Part shown: in pieces, positions 33,493-44,339 of the stretch
Numbering within the stretch: position 1 is the first letter of the stretch
How the letters are laid out: each line of letters starts with the position of its first letter
Assembly: GCA_035610365.1 (NCBI GenBank)
Contig: CM069432.1
Coordinates: forward strand, 25,916,354-25,980,353
DNA: 64,000 nucleotides
Direction of reading: 5' to 3'
Origin: Aquatica leii
Lineage: Eukaryota; Arthropoda; Insecta; Coleoptera; Lampyridae
Program-made: the position numbers and the translations under genes
Notes under the pieces: model-generated
Databases searched by the model: none
The model's input: only the letters and a program-made list of their open reading frames with translations
Told to the model about the DNA's origin: nothing

Positions 33493-34457
33493 ATTGGTCA
33501 CAATTCGGTATTACTTGTTTAAATTCGGTGATCATTTGTTTGGAATTTGGGATCCATCTGTTTGGTCCCGACTATCACGGTGTAACGAGCCGTCATTTAA
33601 TTATTTTGGTTTATTATTATTAGGATTATATTGGCAAATTGTTAGTGTATTTTTTGTTTATTATTTAGACTATATTTACGAACCGTTACTTATATGTTTT
33701 GTAGATTATTAGAATTGTAATTATTACTAGTTTTCCAGTTTTAAATAAATAGTACAAGGAAATTCCGGCCGATTAACGAGCGTGGTTTAGAGCAAATGTA
33801 TCCCTGCTTAAAGTTTCGAACCGTTCGTAATAAAATCCAGCACGCAACGTTAAAACGCCAGTTCCAGTTGGAGCTCAATTTGAAGAGGTGTCTGAGATCC
33901 GAAAGCAGCCAGCTGAACCTCCATGAAATACCGCTCCACCGACTAACTTTCTTAACCTTCCTTAAAGAGCGTCGTATTATAATTATAATATGTCCTCAAC
34001 TCTTGGTTCATGTGGCATGTTAAGAGATTTTTGCACGTGTACTTGCTCCACTCTAAGATCCGTCTCTTTATCGACTATCTGAACCCGCAATAATCTTTTC
34101 CGCCGATCCAATGGAGGTTAACACTGTTATTGCATACTTGCTTGGTTACCGACGATGCGCTTCCTCTCCCTTTGATTACCTTGCCCAAACTACCGTTCCA
34201 TTTTAAAGATAAAAATAAAGTTGTTTTATCTACTATCGACTTTTATTTTCGTCGGCTAACTTCGTTTCTAAAACAGCTCAAATCTCTGAACAACCGTGTC
34301 TTCACTGCAGTTAACCGTACAACATTCTCTAACAAAAAAGGAAACTTCTCGAGCAAATATGGTGCCCATAAACCGTATCGTTCCTTAGTTTCCGATTTCA
34401 GATAAGTCTTCCGTCTGAAGTAAGCGTCACAACAGGATATACCATTCTTGGTTGTTT
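33493..34457. other. Segment between repeated gypsy tails, content unrecognised
   Basis: Less AT-rich than its surroundings, with open frames at 33,796-34,023 and 34,130-34,405 that show no family motif I know. It is bounded by AAAGATGTACAG on both sides (33,358-33,369 and 34,461-34,472), so it may be an insertion or a piece of the gypsy element brought in by rearrangement. Confidence 0.4.
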
Positions 34458-34680
34458 GATAAAGATGTACAGAGTCTTATAACGACACCGCCAAGACCAC
34501 CAGACAACGGAAAATAACTTTAAAATACAAGGATTCTTACCTTCATCATTTATCTTTATTTGTATTTTATTTAAATAAAAGGGAACGTGTCGTATTATTA
34601 ATAAATTGTTGTGATATACCATTGTAGATTATATGACACAGCTGGTATAATGTTGCCATGTACACGTAAGCGCAGACAAA
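34458..34680 (+). mobile_element. Gypsy pol 3' end plus putative LTR start
   Basis: DKDVQSLITTPPRPPDN is the proline-rich end of the same pol protein seen inverted at 33.43 kb. The sequence starting TGTGATATACC (34,610), shared with 28.23 kb, is a candidate LTR start. Confidence 0.45.
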
Positions 34681-35770
34681 AATTATTATTATTACTTCAA
34701 AAAAATACATTTTAATAATATAAAACAATAATATATTATAAATAATACATATTATAGCGTAAATTCCAATGTTAATTTTGTTATTACTAAAATAACAGTT
34801 GATATTTAATTGTATAAAAGCATTCTTATTGTGTTGATTGAATTTGAGCGTTCATTAATAACATCAAAGTAATAACATAAATATTAATTTTAGGTTTGTC
34901 ATTATAATATTATACACATTTATTTAATTAATTAAATGTTTTGTTTTATTTTCAATACACCTGTTATTCAGTTGTTTTGTAATATTATTAATATCCTACT
35001 TGATACCAGTCAAATTATATATATAAATCTCATCTAAAAATTTTAGATAAAACACTATTGATTCTAGACGTATCATTTCAAAATTTAACTTTATTTTTTT
35101 ATATTTATTCTATACAGGGTCTTCCGCGACTTGACCGACAAACTTATACCATATATTCCTTTTTGTTCTTGTAGCATTTTGCTACAGGCAACTGTTAACC
35201 GCAATTCCTTGATTATTGCTGACCACTACGTGAAAAAAATATTTTGTTTATTGGCCAACAACTACTAAATGCTAGAGAAATTTGTAACTGTCATATTTGG
35301 TTAACTTAATTTAATTAAATCAATGTAACTGTGTTACCGTAATTACCTTCTCGTACAGAGTGTTGCATACCTCAATAGATAATTATATCTGAAATCTAAT
35401 TTATTCTATTATTTATGAATAGTTGTTGGATTGATGTTTCTTCCTTTTATGTGTTGTTGCTGAAAAAAATGTAGTAATTGCTTAATTAGTCGTGTTTGAT
35501 TTGTACAATTTAAGTGTTGCCAGGTGAAAACGGGCACCTGGAGTTTGTTTCTTTCCATTTTGGCGCCTCTTTAATTAAATTACAATCATCACAATAAAAG
35601 CAAACTAAACAGTATTAACCACTCTCTTATTTTACAAAAGTTAGAGCTACCGTTGCTTTCTTTGTGCTGTATTAGGTTACTGGTAATTAATCGCACTTCA
35701 GCCGAGTGCAGGACTTACGTTTTACCGTAACAAATTGGTATAAACACGTTTTGCAGTTTACCTACTTTTT
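34681..35770. other. AT-rich sequence, one possible mariner end
   Basis: No gene. TACAGGGTCTTCCGCGACTT at 35,115-35,134 looks like an insect mariner terminus (TACAGGGTGTCCC type) but no opposite end was found. Confidence 0.4.
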
Positions 35771-35775
35771 TGGCC

Positions 35776-36025
35776 GACAGAAGAGGAGATATTCAAGTTA
35801 TGAATAGACACGGTGGCTGGCGTAGTAGTGCACAAACTTATCTCAAAGATAAAATAGAAAATAAAACAAAAATTTCAAAAACAATTTGAATAGTTTAAAT
35901 GTAGAGCAATATTCGATCAGTGAAACATCAACATCAACAGTAGGAGTAAGTCAAATAATAAATTCTAATTTGCCAATATGCACTGCAGTCAATTTTTTCT
36001 TCTTCTAGTGTAATATTAAATAAAG
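35776..36025 (+). pseudogene. Crypton-like tyrosine recombinase C-terminal fragment
   Basis: 35,776-35,886 reads RRGDIQVMNRHGGWRSSAQTY and a KDKIENKTKISKTI helix. GGWRS followed by AxxY is the box II end of tyrosine recombinases, with the catalytic His/Trp region and Tyr. The following Ser/Thr-rich tail (SETSTSTVGVS), in a shifted frame, resembles the ends of insect Crypton-type proteins. The N-terminal half is not recognisable upstream. Class assignment is by motif memory. Confidence 0.55.
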
Positions 36026-36337
36026 TAAATAAATGAAAATAAATTACCAGTAATTAGCTGGAAAGAAAAAAAATTAATTTGTAGACGTTTTTACGCCATT
36101 ATTAAGAAAATTGTCTTCCTTTCATCACATAAAACGTACCAAATCTAACGTGGTTAAAAACAAAAGTGTCGGACAAAGGTCGATTGTCAAAAGCAATTAC
36201 TAGCGACGTTGCCAAGCTGAATAAATTTATTAGTTGCATAAAATAAGCGAATGCAAAAATTGAATTTTAAATGTAATGAATTCTAACGGGACGTTACATA
36301 CTATCTTTATTTTGTCTTTGGTCAAGTAATTATTTTT

Positions 36338-36752
36338 TGTGACCAATACAAATTTGTTTGTGCTAAAATTATATCGAGTAACTTATCATTAAAGAAAAAT
36401 TTGAAAAATTCCAATGGGGTGTGGGCCGCCGCTGCTTCTGCTAATAGATTTTTTTGTTACAGTTAATTATTTTACTCTTTTGTTACTTTGATTAATTTTT
36501 CACGATAGGTTTAAGGAAATACTTTAACAAAGTTTCATATTCTGAATCATTTTGATTTTTTCCGTGTATTAATTTGGATTGAGTTTTCAACTTTCTTGAA
36601 CACAGATTATTTAAATTTCCTACATGGTTATCATCAGTGCTATCAGTGCCACATTCCGTATCTTGTCCATTGTCGGGTGGTTCACCATAGATGTCAATTG
36701 ATTCTCTTCTGTCATCTTTTTCTATTCCACTTAAGAGTTTAGCCAAAGTCAA
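36338..36752 (-). pseudogene. piggyBac-type transposase N-terminal fragment (minus strand)
   Basis: From 36,752 down, 86 residues are open: LLSGIEKDDRRES, IYGEPPDNGQDTE, DNHVGNLNNL, an acidic leader of the kind preceding DDE_Tnp_1_7. After a stop, 36,452-36,338 reads HTPLEFFKFFFNDKLLDII and AQTNLYW, the first conserved block (PxExFxLFFDxxxxxxIxxxTNxYA). Nothing of the catalytic core follows. Confidence 0.65.
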
Positions 36753-36759
36753 CTTAGAG

Positions 36760-37715
36760 TTAAGAATAGAAAAAAATCGACCAATTTTGACGCATCAAAT
36801 TAAAATCAAGTTATATAACGATATTTTTGTTTTGGAAAGTTTTGGAAAAAGTACACCAAATAGAATATTCCCGACAAGTCTCCAAAAAAATATATAAAGT
36901 TTAAGAACTATTTAGCAGAATCTCGGAAAAACTAAGACATAATAAGCAAACTTCTAAATATATCTACTGACGTAACAATCGTTTTAGTTTAGAGTCGATG
37001 AATAACAGAAAAATAGTCATTGTCTAATTTGAAAATTGTAGTACAATTGTTATGTTAAAAATATTTTAGTAAAGTTTTTGTATTGTAGGAATTTTGCACA
37101 GCGATAATTCTATTTTACACACCAAATGGCACTAAGAAGATTTTTGTTTTGAATGTTAAAGAAATTACACGCGTGTTAACGTCATGCCCAGAGGTTTCCA
37201 CATCTTAAATATCTGAACTCATCCGCGCCAGTGTTGAGTAAATAAATAGCGGCTTTGAACATGTTTGTTGTGAGAAGTTTGCTAGGGTAAGGATGCATTT
37301 TCATTTTACATCGCAATTTGATTTTTCTGTGTTATCGTAGCAACTTTGGTTACACCTGCACATGTTCTTTTACTTTGGAAAATTACTATAAAAAACTAAT
37401 AAAGCATGCACGGGTTATAAGTAATGTCCCGGTTACATATTCGAATAATGTAAGATGGGGACATTAAAAACCATTGTTTAGATTTCCGTTACTGCGAACA
37501 GCATTACGACAAATTGGAAGGCACACCTTAACTAACTTTAATATATTTATATATTTATCAGTTTAGTTTCTAGAAATTTTAGAGGGTTTGTTTTGAATGT
37601 GCCATTAACTATTTGCATATTCGGATACGCTAATTGTAAGTATCTTTTTTTTTGTATATAATTATTTGCTTAGATGTCGGTCGTATGCACGCACGACAAG
37701 ACGTAAATATTACGG
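36760..37715. other. AT-rich sequence, no gene seen
   Basis: No motif recognised on either strand. Confidence 0.4.
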
Positions 37716-37722
37716 AATGACC

Positions 37723-37822
37723 TGTTTGAACGCCACTGATTGAACGCGACCGTTTGAACGCAATACTTTTGAACGCAAAGATTTTTAAACGCTAGACGTT
37801 TAGACGTATGGTCGTTTGAGGG
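37723..37822. repeat. Degenerate tandem repeat of about 14-16 bp (TTTGAACGC core)
   Basis: Seven decaying units: GTTTGAACGC, GATTGAACGC, GTTTGAACGC, TTTTGAACGC, TTTTTAAACGC, CGTTTAGACG, CGTTTGAGGG, each followed by 4-6 variable bases. Such arrays often sit just inside the ends of DNA transposons. Confidence 0.8.
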
Positions 37823-37997
37823 CAAAAGGCATTTTTATTTTCTTATTCAAATTAAGAAAAGTTGACATTGTGAGAAGCAGTTTTATTTTTTATCTTTGCC
37901 ATTTTTAATATTTACGTTTAAAATATTAATCAAATTCCAACTTTCAAATTAATAATAAAAAGAAATTAACAAATAAAATTAAGAAAATTTAGTTTCA

Positions 37998-39248
37998 TCA
38001 TGATTGGTTAAGTCCTAGTCTTGCTCTTATGTCATCATTGCGTAGTCTATCCCTTCTTGTGACTCCTAAGATTTTCTTTGGAAATTTCATTTCTATGGTT
38101 TTTGATATGCTATTGAAGACTTTTTCTAGGTCTATGTGGACTTGGAGCATTTGTGTATCTGTTTTGTTAAGTTTTGCTATTTGTTTAATTGTAAAAATAT
38201 GACCATTAATACTTAGATTGGCAAGATTATTCCTACTTTCCAATTTTCCACATTTTTTCCCCATATTTTTTAACATTTCGGATGATATCTTATCATGCCC
38301 TGTGGTTTTTCCGTTTTTTAGTCTTGCTGTTGCTTTTTGACCTTTTTTTTGTTTATATGGGATTCGTTTGTTTCTATTTACATTTGGTCGATATTGTCGT
38401 TTTCTTCTGTGCTTTCGCTTGTAGTTAGGGTGATTTTTAAGTATATCCATATTTCTATTATATCATTTTTACCTTGGTAGTCTTTAATTTGTTTTGCATT
38501 TTGGTATGATTTTTCGTTTCTTAGGTTTTTCGGCGTTTTGTAGAAAAGTTTATGGTTATCTTTGCAATCGTTTTTCGTTTTTGTTCAAAGTTTTTCCCAT
38601 GTTCTTTTCTTTGCTTTCATTACTGGATCTTTTACTCTCTTTCACTGTAATTTATATTGTTCGTATTTTTCTGCCTCTTTAGAACCGAGGTAAGCTCTCC
38701 AGTTTTGATTTTTGATTTTAACTTCATTTTTGATATCACTGTTTCTGTTGTTTTATTGTTCCACAAATTTCCTTGGATGCATTCAAGAGTGTGTTTTTAA
38801 GTGTATGCCAATTTTGTTCTAATTTCATTTTTTCCGTAGTAACTGCGTTCTCCAAGTATCCTTGTACTTTCTTTCTGAATATTCCAGCTGTTGGTTGATC
38901 ATTCAATTTGTATGACCTAACTGATATTTTAGTTCCTATTGTTGATTTTGTATTTGTTTTGTCTTTGTTTTCCGCTTTCTTGTCTAATATTTTTGTTTTG
39001 GCCATAAGTAGGAAGTGGTCGCTGTGGATCTCAGCTCCTCTTTTAACTTTGACATACGATATTTTTAGTCTCACCGTATATACTATGATGTTTATAATTC
39101 CATTGTCCCTCGTCTCCATCTGAATTTTTAAAATTCTTTCTGACATAAATTGCCATTTCTTCATATTTTTGCTTATATATTTTTTTACGTAGCATCCAAC
39201 GCCGCATTTGACTTTCTTTGTTTGTTCTACTCCGCTCAATAGTACCAT
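37998..39248 (-). pseudogene. LINE ORF2 endonuclease-RT relic
   Basis: 39,248-38,736 is an open 170-residue APE-type endonuclease fragment: LSGVEQTKKVKCGVGCYVKK, WQFMSERILKIQMETRD, RGAEIHSDHFLLMAK (the SDH catalytic motif is kept). After a deletion, 38,450-37,998 holds LKNGKTTGHDKISSEMLKNMG (early RT), VHIDLEKVFNSI (motif A, IDLEKVF) and, after a second deletion, LGVTRRDRLRNDDIRARLG, the usual C-terminal box of these LINEs. No YxDD motif remains. Confidence 0.75.
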
Positions 39249-39479
39249 GTGGCCATTTTCGATCTCTCGTACTTGTGTTCCCTTTTTGTTATTTTCTCTT
39301 TAATACCCTTATATACCATATTGCAATTCTTTCTTTTTGCTATTTCATTTTTGTTTTATTTATTACATGCAAATCATTTCTATTGCCATTGCCGTTTTCG
39401 TCATTATTGGCTGTTATTTTATCTTTATTTGAACGTTTTTCGATCCGTTTTTATATTCTTCATTTGCTCTTCAAAGCTA

Positions 39480-40060
39480 TCGCCTCTTGGAGATCTTGGT
39501 TACTGTTCTCTTAGATCTGTTACCTTCTTCTTCTGCTTTTTCTTTTCTTTTTCTTTTTGTGTGATTCGTGCTTTGGTCCTTATACTTATCATTTGTTATC
39601 AGTTTGTTATACTTTTTTTGCCCAGTGTATCTATTATTTTTTGCCTCCTTTATTTGTAGGATCACCTTTCTTCTTTCCTCTATTGCGTTCTTAGGGTATC
39701 CTCATGTATCCATATATCTGTTTTTTTCAGGTTTTTTGCACTTTGTAAGATGTTTGATCTAGTAATTTATTTAGTCAGTAACAAATGGCGTGTTTCTTTT
39801 TTTACTTTTTACTTTTTTTAGTCAACTTTACGAGTATAGGCTTTTTCTTTTCGTTGTTATATTTAACAATTTTTCTCACCTCATTTATGCCATTTGCTTC
39901 GCCAATGTTGATCTTCTGTATTACTGTTTCTATTTTGGTTTTTGTAATATTCAAATTTTTTTCTTCTTTGTCTATTATTACTTTAATTACGATATTTTTT
40001 TCCTAATTTCTTTTTTTAGGTGATTTATACGCTCTTCTTGCTTTCTTAATTGGACCTTCA
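39480..40060 (-). pseudogene. LINE ORF1-like nucleic-acid-binding protein, broken
   Basis: Coiled-coil-like basic protein. Minus-strand segments read ITKTKIETVIQKINIG and KKKPILVKLTKK (about 39,955-39,820), then YMRIP and IKEAKNNRYTGQKKYNKLI (to 39,590) before a Lys/Glu-rich run. This order (VLVKL then hydrophobic-acidic then RKxxLQxKEAK) is that of LINE ORF1 proteins. Stops interrupt it. Confidence 0.55.
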
Positions 40061-40084
40061 ATTAAACTAAAACTATACGAAAAC

Positions 40085-41760
40085 ACGTTAAAAAACGTTA
40101 TCACTGTGTATAAACCTAACTTTTTTGCAGTCAACAAATCCGTATAAAGTTAATAAAATAACCTTTTAAATGTAAATCCAATAATTAAAAAAATTTAATT
40201 TTGACTAATGGATTTTACCAAAAAAAATTAAATTGCATTAAAAAAAACAATATTAAAGTGTTTTTGGCATATTACTATAATGTATAACAAAAAAAATTTT
40301 TATTTGAATAATAATACATAAAATTAAAATAAAAACAATTTAATCATACTACGTAAAAGGATAACAAACGGAAAAAATCAGAAGCAAAAACCGCCGCATT
40401 TACTTGGGCGGAATCATTAAAATTAAATTTAATATTTAATTTAGTTCGATTCGCAAAAGCACTTAGGAACTTAATGTCGGCGAATAACTATTAGAAAAAA
40501 CTTGCTTTATATGATTATTTATCAATTTTAAATTTATTTATTAATAAAAGTCGAGTTAATAATTTCATATACTTTTATGTTATTCAGCTTTAAGTTAACT
40601 AATCGCCTAGATTTAGAATATTGGATTTTAATGATTTATTAGACTAAATTGAATATTTCATTTCCTGTTAGAGGTGATTAGCAAGTTTCCGGTAAATGCC
40701 ACACACGTTGATTAATACGTAATTTAATAAAAATAGTTTCATTAATTTTTTATTCAGTTTGCAAATTGCGTTAAACTTGAATAAAGTATTTAATGCTATT
40801 AGCAAATTTTATTTGCTAATAGCATGTGTTGTAACAAAAAATATGTTGTTAATTTTAAATATAATTATGCTACAATTTTTTTTTAATTAAAACATTGAAA
40901 TATTAGTAGACTTATTTCATTTAAAATAATAAAATTTAATGAAACTGTCGTTTTTAAATCACATTAAAACTTTATATTACAAGATTACAATTTTAAAAAT
41001 TGACGAACAAAAAGAAATATTACCAACTATAGTTTTTTAACATTCTAGCATAAGAAGCTTTAGACTTAATAATATAATTTTAATTTTAAACTACAGAAAA
41101 ACAAAGTAATATTTTTTGTTATTTTTAAGAAATTGTTGATTTAGAATATTTGTATCTAAGTTTAGTAAAGGAACATTTCTTATTTTTCTTTAGATAAAAT
41201 TATGTTAAACAACTATTTATTCTATTCTCAACAAAACAAAAAACTAGATTTGAAAAAAAATTAACTTAGAAACAAACGTAAAATATTAATATTTATGTAC
41301 AACTTAAAAGTAAACAGCATACAAAATAGAAAAACAAATATTGTATTAAAAAAAACATCTCTTATATGTATATATGTGTTTGCTTTGAAATTATATAACT
41401 ATTGCTAATAGTTACATATTGAATATTCTTTAATCCATCTAGAGTCATTTGTCATTTTTATTTATACTTTTTTTTATATAATAATAACAGTACAATAATT
41501 TAAAGAACTTTCTCAAAGTAAAAATTTATCAAAAATCTTCTACTACTGATCATATAATTCATTTTTTAACATTTTGTCTATTATTACACAAATTTAAAAT
41601 CACCTGAATTTAATTTAAATGATTTTTGGGAGGTTTTCCTAAAATTTAATAAATAGTCACAGCTACAAAAAATTATATGTTAAAATAATTTAAGTTTTTT
41701 AGTTGAAGATTTATACAACTTAGTCATATAGAAATTATGTAACAAAAAAAAATATATATA
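40085..41760. other. Very AT-rich sequence, no gene seen
   Basis: Dominated by A/T runs, ending in a TA microsatellite (41,753-41,764) that is the target of the next element. Confidence 0.45.
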
Positions 41761-41764
41761 TATA

Positions 41765-43128
41765 CGTTGTGTCCCACGCTAGGGGCACCCCATGAGATTT
41801 AACATGGGAAAATTGAAATTATTTTTTTCCTGCTTCCCAAATGAAAAAATCGCAAAAATTTTGACGCAGATTTAAAGTGGCATTTAAAACGTTTCTAAAA
41901 ACAATTTTTTGATTATAATTTGATAATTAATAAATTAATTACAGACATTTGAAATTCGAAATTTTGAAGGTTTTTTGCGCATGCGATTCAGATCGGCTAT
42001 CTTCGGTTTTTAAAGTAATATGGATGCTAAAATTAAATTGTAGCCCGTCAAATCAACATTATGCTACTTTATTTTTGAGGACATGGAAATTTGAAGAACA
42101 AAGACTAGAAATATTACATTTGAAAATTTTCTGTAAACTAAAAAAACTACATTGCGTCCGCATTTGCGTGCTAATAAACCAGAACTAAATGATGTTGCGG
42201 GTGAAAATCAGCAAGTTTGTTTTATGCAGGATGGTGCTCCAGCCCATACTGCTAGACTAAACACTGGGCTTCTGAATGAAGCATTTCCAAATTAATGGAT
42301 AGGCAAGAATGGTCCCATTACATGGCCTGCTAGGTCACCTGATTTAAACCCGTGCGAGTTACATAAAAAAAAATTATTCAAAGGAGGAAAACGGTATGAA
42401 AATAGGGACGCACTAAAAGATGAAACTCAAGTGATATGCCGAGCTATTACCATTCGTAAATTAGCCAAAACACGAAAAAAATTTGTTGAACGGCTAACTT
42501 ATTGTACAGTTCAAGCAGGAGGCATTTTTGAACGCCTCATACCCAAATAGGTGATTGGCCGTGGTCGTTCCGCCAAGCAACGGATCGACAATGTTAAAAA
42601 GGCCCTTTACAAGGCTACAAATTCTCAATTCAAATAAATTTTTCTGCACCACGATTATTCGAGCAATCTTCCTGCGTTCGACCTATTGGTACCACGATGA
42701 GTGTTCGTAGATACCTATGTAAATGTAAATTTATGTTTGATTATTAATTTTTTCTGCTACAGAAAATTTTCAAATGTAATTTGTCTAGTCTTTGTTCTTC
42801 AAATTTCCATTTCCTCAAAAATAAAGTTGCATAATGTTGATTTGACGGGCTACAGTTTAATTTTAGCATCCATATTAGTTTAAAAACCGAAGATAACTGA
42901 ACTGAATCGCATGCGCAAAAAACCTTCAAAATTTCGAATTTCAAATGTTTGTAATTAATTTATTAATTATCAAATTATAATCAAAAAATTTTTTTAGAAA
43001 CGTTTTAAGTGCCACTTTAAATCTGCATCAAAATTTTTGCGATTTTTTAATTTGGGAAACAGAAAAAAAAATAATTTCAATTTTCTCATGTTAAATCCCA
43101 TGGGGTACCCCTAGCGTGAGACACAAGA
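41765..43128 (+). mobile_element. mariner-like element with 371-bp inverted ends
   Basis: The arms are 41,765-42,135 and 42,758-43,128, matching almost throughout as reverse complements. Outer ends are CGTTGTGTCCCACGCTAGGG and (inverted) TCTTGTGTCTCACGCTAGGG, flanked by TA on each side. Short frames inside the arms (41,949-42,188 and 42,744-42,944) are near-identical translations of the repeat and not separate genes. The 622-bp centre holds the C-terminal half of a transposase. Confidence 0.9.
42151..42550 (+). pseudogene. mariner-like transposase C-terminal half
   Basis: Reads VCFMQDGAPAHTARLNTG (second catalytic Asp), then WIGKNGPITWPARSPDLNP (third Asp, in SPDLNP), then KGGKRYENRDALKDE and a helical end to the stop at 42,548. 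One in-frame stop after AFPN. The N-terminal DNA-binding domain and the first catalytic Asp are missing, apparently replaced when the inner arms formed. Confidence 0.85.
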
Positions 43129-43249
43129 TATATATAAACTAGCGAAATATATAATTTAAATAAAAACAATCAAATTAGTTTAAGAATAGGTTTGGAATAT
43201 TTTTAACTCATAATCTAAGTTAATAATTTTACTTTATAGGTTACCCTAG

Positions 43250-44060
43250 TTCACTTAGTTAGACAATAGAACGTACTCCAACATTTTTCTTTAGGTGATA
43301 TTTGGTTTTTAGCAATTTTTTGATCAAAAAAATTATTTGCGTTAGAAAAGACGATGATTAAATTAAGCAACTTTTTGATGTCGACTCCTTCGACCTCGAA
43401 ATTAATGATTCCTCCGACGAGAGGAAACAGAAAAAGCCTTTGGCAAATGTTTAGATAAAGCAGATGACGAGCTCTCAGTGTGGTTCGAAAAATAATACTC
43501 GCCGAACGGGTCGATTTCTCCAGTTTTTGAATTTCAAGAAGAGTTTAACGAAATCGGAACACAATGTGAGTATAAAGTGCAATATATTTGTATGATGAAA
43601 TTTTTCAAAACATTTGCGACTGTGCTAATGTAAGATTTTTAAAAGAAAAAAGAAAACCAATGAATTTTACATTACCTGAAATTAAAGTTTTCGTCATTTC
43701 TTTTCTCATGTCGCGCTTAAAATACCCTCAAGTCACAATGTACTAGGCAAAAACAATTAAAATTGATGTCATCGCTAATGTAATAACTAAGGATAGTTTT
43801 TTTTTTAAATTAGGACGAATGAAGTGTAACACTGCAAAAAAATTCGTCTGATTGTTGTACAAAATTCGCCCTCTAATTAATCGGATCCGAAAGGGATGTT
43901 TGATAATTTTCATAGGTTGCTATCGACGAACAAATGATTCTTTTTGACAGCGTTTGCAGATTAAAACAATTTGTCTGAGCTAAGCCAAACCCCAAGAAAC
44001 GGAAAAACTTTGATTGCGCTCTATCTGGCGGGCTAGTATCGACTTTGAAATTTAGCAATG
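43250..44060 (+). pseudogene. piggyBac-type transposase pseudogene, N-terminal to first Asp
   Basis: Segments in order: FDVDSFDLEINDSSDE (43,375-43,425, acidic leader); FTLPEIKVFVISFLMSRLKY and PQVTMY (43,660-43,745); DVIANVITKDSFFFKLG (43,765-43,815); KIRPLI (43,860); and VAIDEQMILFDSVCRLKQFV-stop-AKPNP (43,916-43,993) with the first catalytic Asp in IDEQM. Frames shift several times. The later half is not recognisable before the next piggyBac begins. Confidence 0.75.
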
Positions 44061-44339
44061 TAAAAATGCATTTTTAAATAAAAAATCAAAAAAACCTATG
44101 GATTGGCTCTTTAGTCATCATCTGCTAGACTTATTTTATGAGAACTTCTCGTATCGCTGGTGTGAATACCGATCGAAAACAGGCGATTTTCACGCTGCAT
44201 GTTTACCAAAAGGGGTATACAGTTACAGTTATAACGTCTGTTTATATTTGTTCAGATAATTCCGTGCTGATATACGTTTTTGTTAGAGTTGTAAGCGTTT
44301 TAAAAGCGATTTGTAGATTCTGGAAGTGATCATATAGCC

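Larger units (their letters stand above)
37985..40080 (-). mobile_element. Two-ORF LINE relic (minus strand)
   Basis: Read on the minus strand: ORF1-like sequence (about 40,060-39,480), endonuclease (39,280-38,736), then the start and end of RT (38,450-37,998). The long hydrophobic frames on the plus strand here (39,218-40,023) are complements of its lysine-rich coding sequence and not genes. Large parts of RT are missing. Confidence 0.75.

Noticed and set aside
33796..34405. Possible env or gag in the less AT-rich segment
   Set aside because: Frames are short and show no signal peptide, membrane segment or zinc knuckle; left as unrecognised.
36492..36752. Acidic 86-residue frame as a host gene
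   Set aside because: Followed in the same orientation by the first conserved piggyBac block, so better explained as a piggyBac N-terminus.
39218..40023. Several overlapping hydrophobic open frames on the plus strand
   Set aside because: They are the complement of the Lys/Glu-rich minus-strand LINE coding sequence; low complexity and no family motif.
41949..42188. 79-residue frame beginning MKFEILKVFCAC, repeated inverted at 42,744-42,944
   Set aside because: Both lie in the inverted arms of one transposon, so the similarity comes from the repeat and not from protein conservation.
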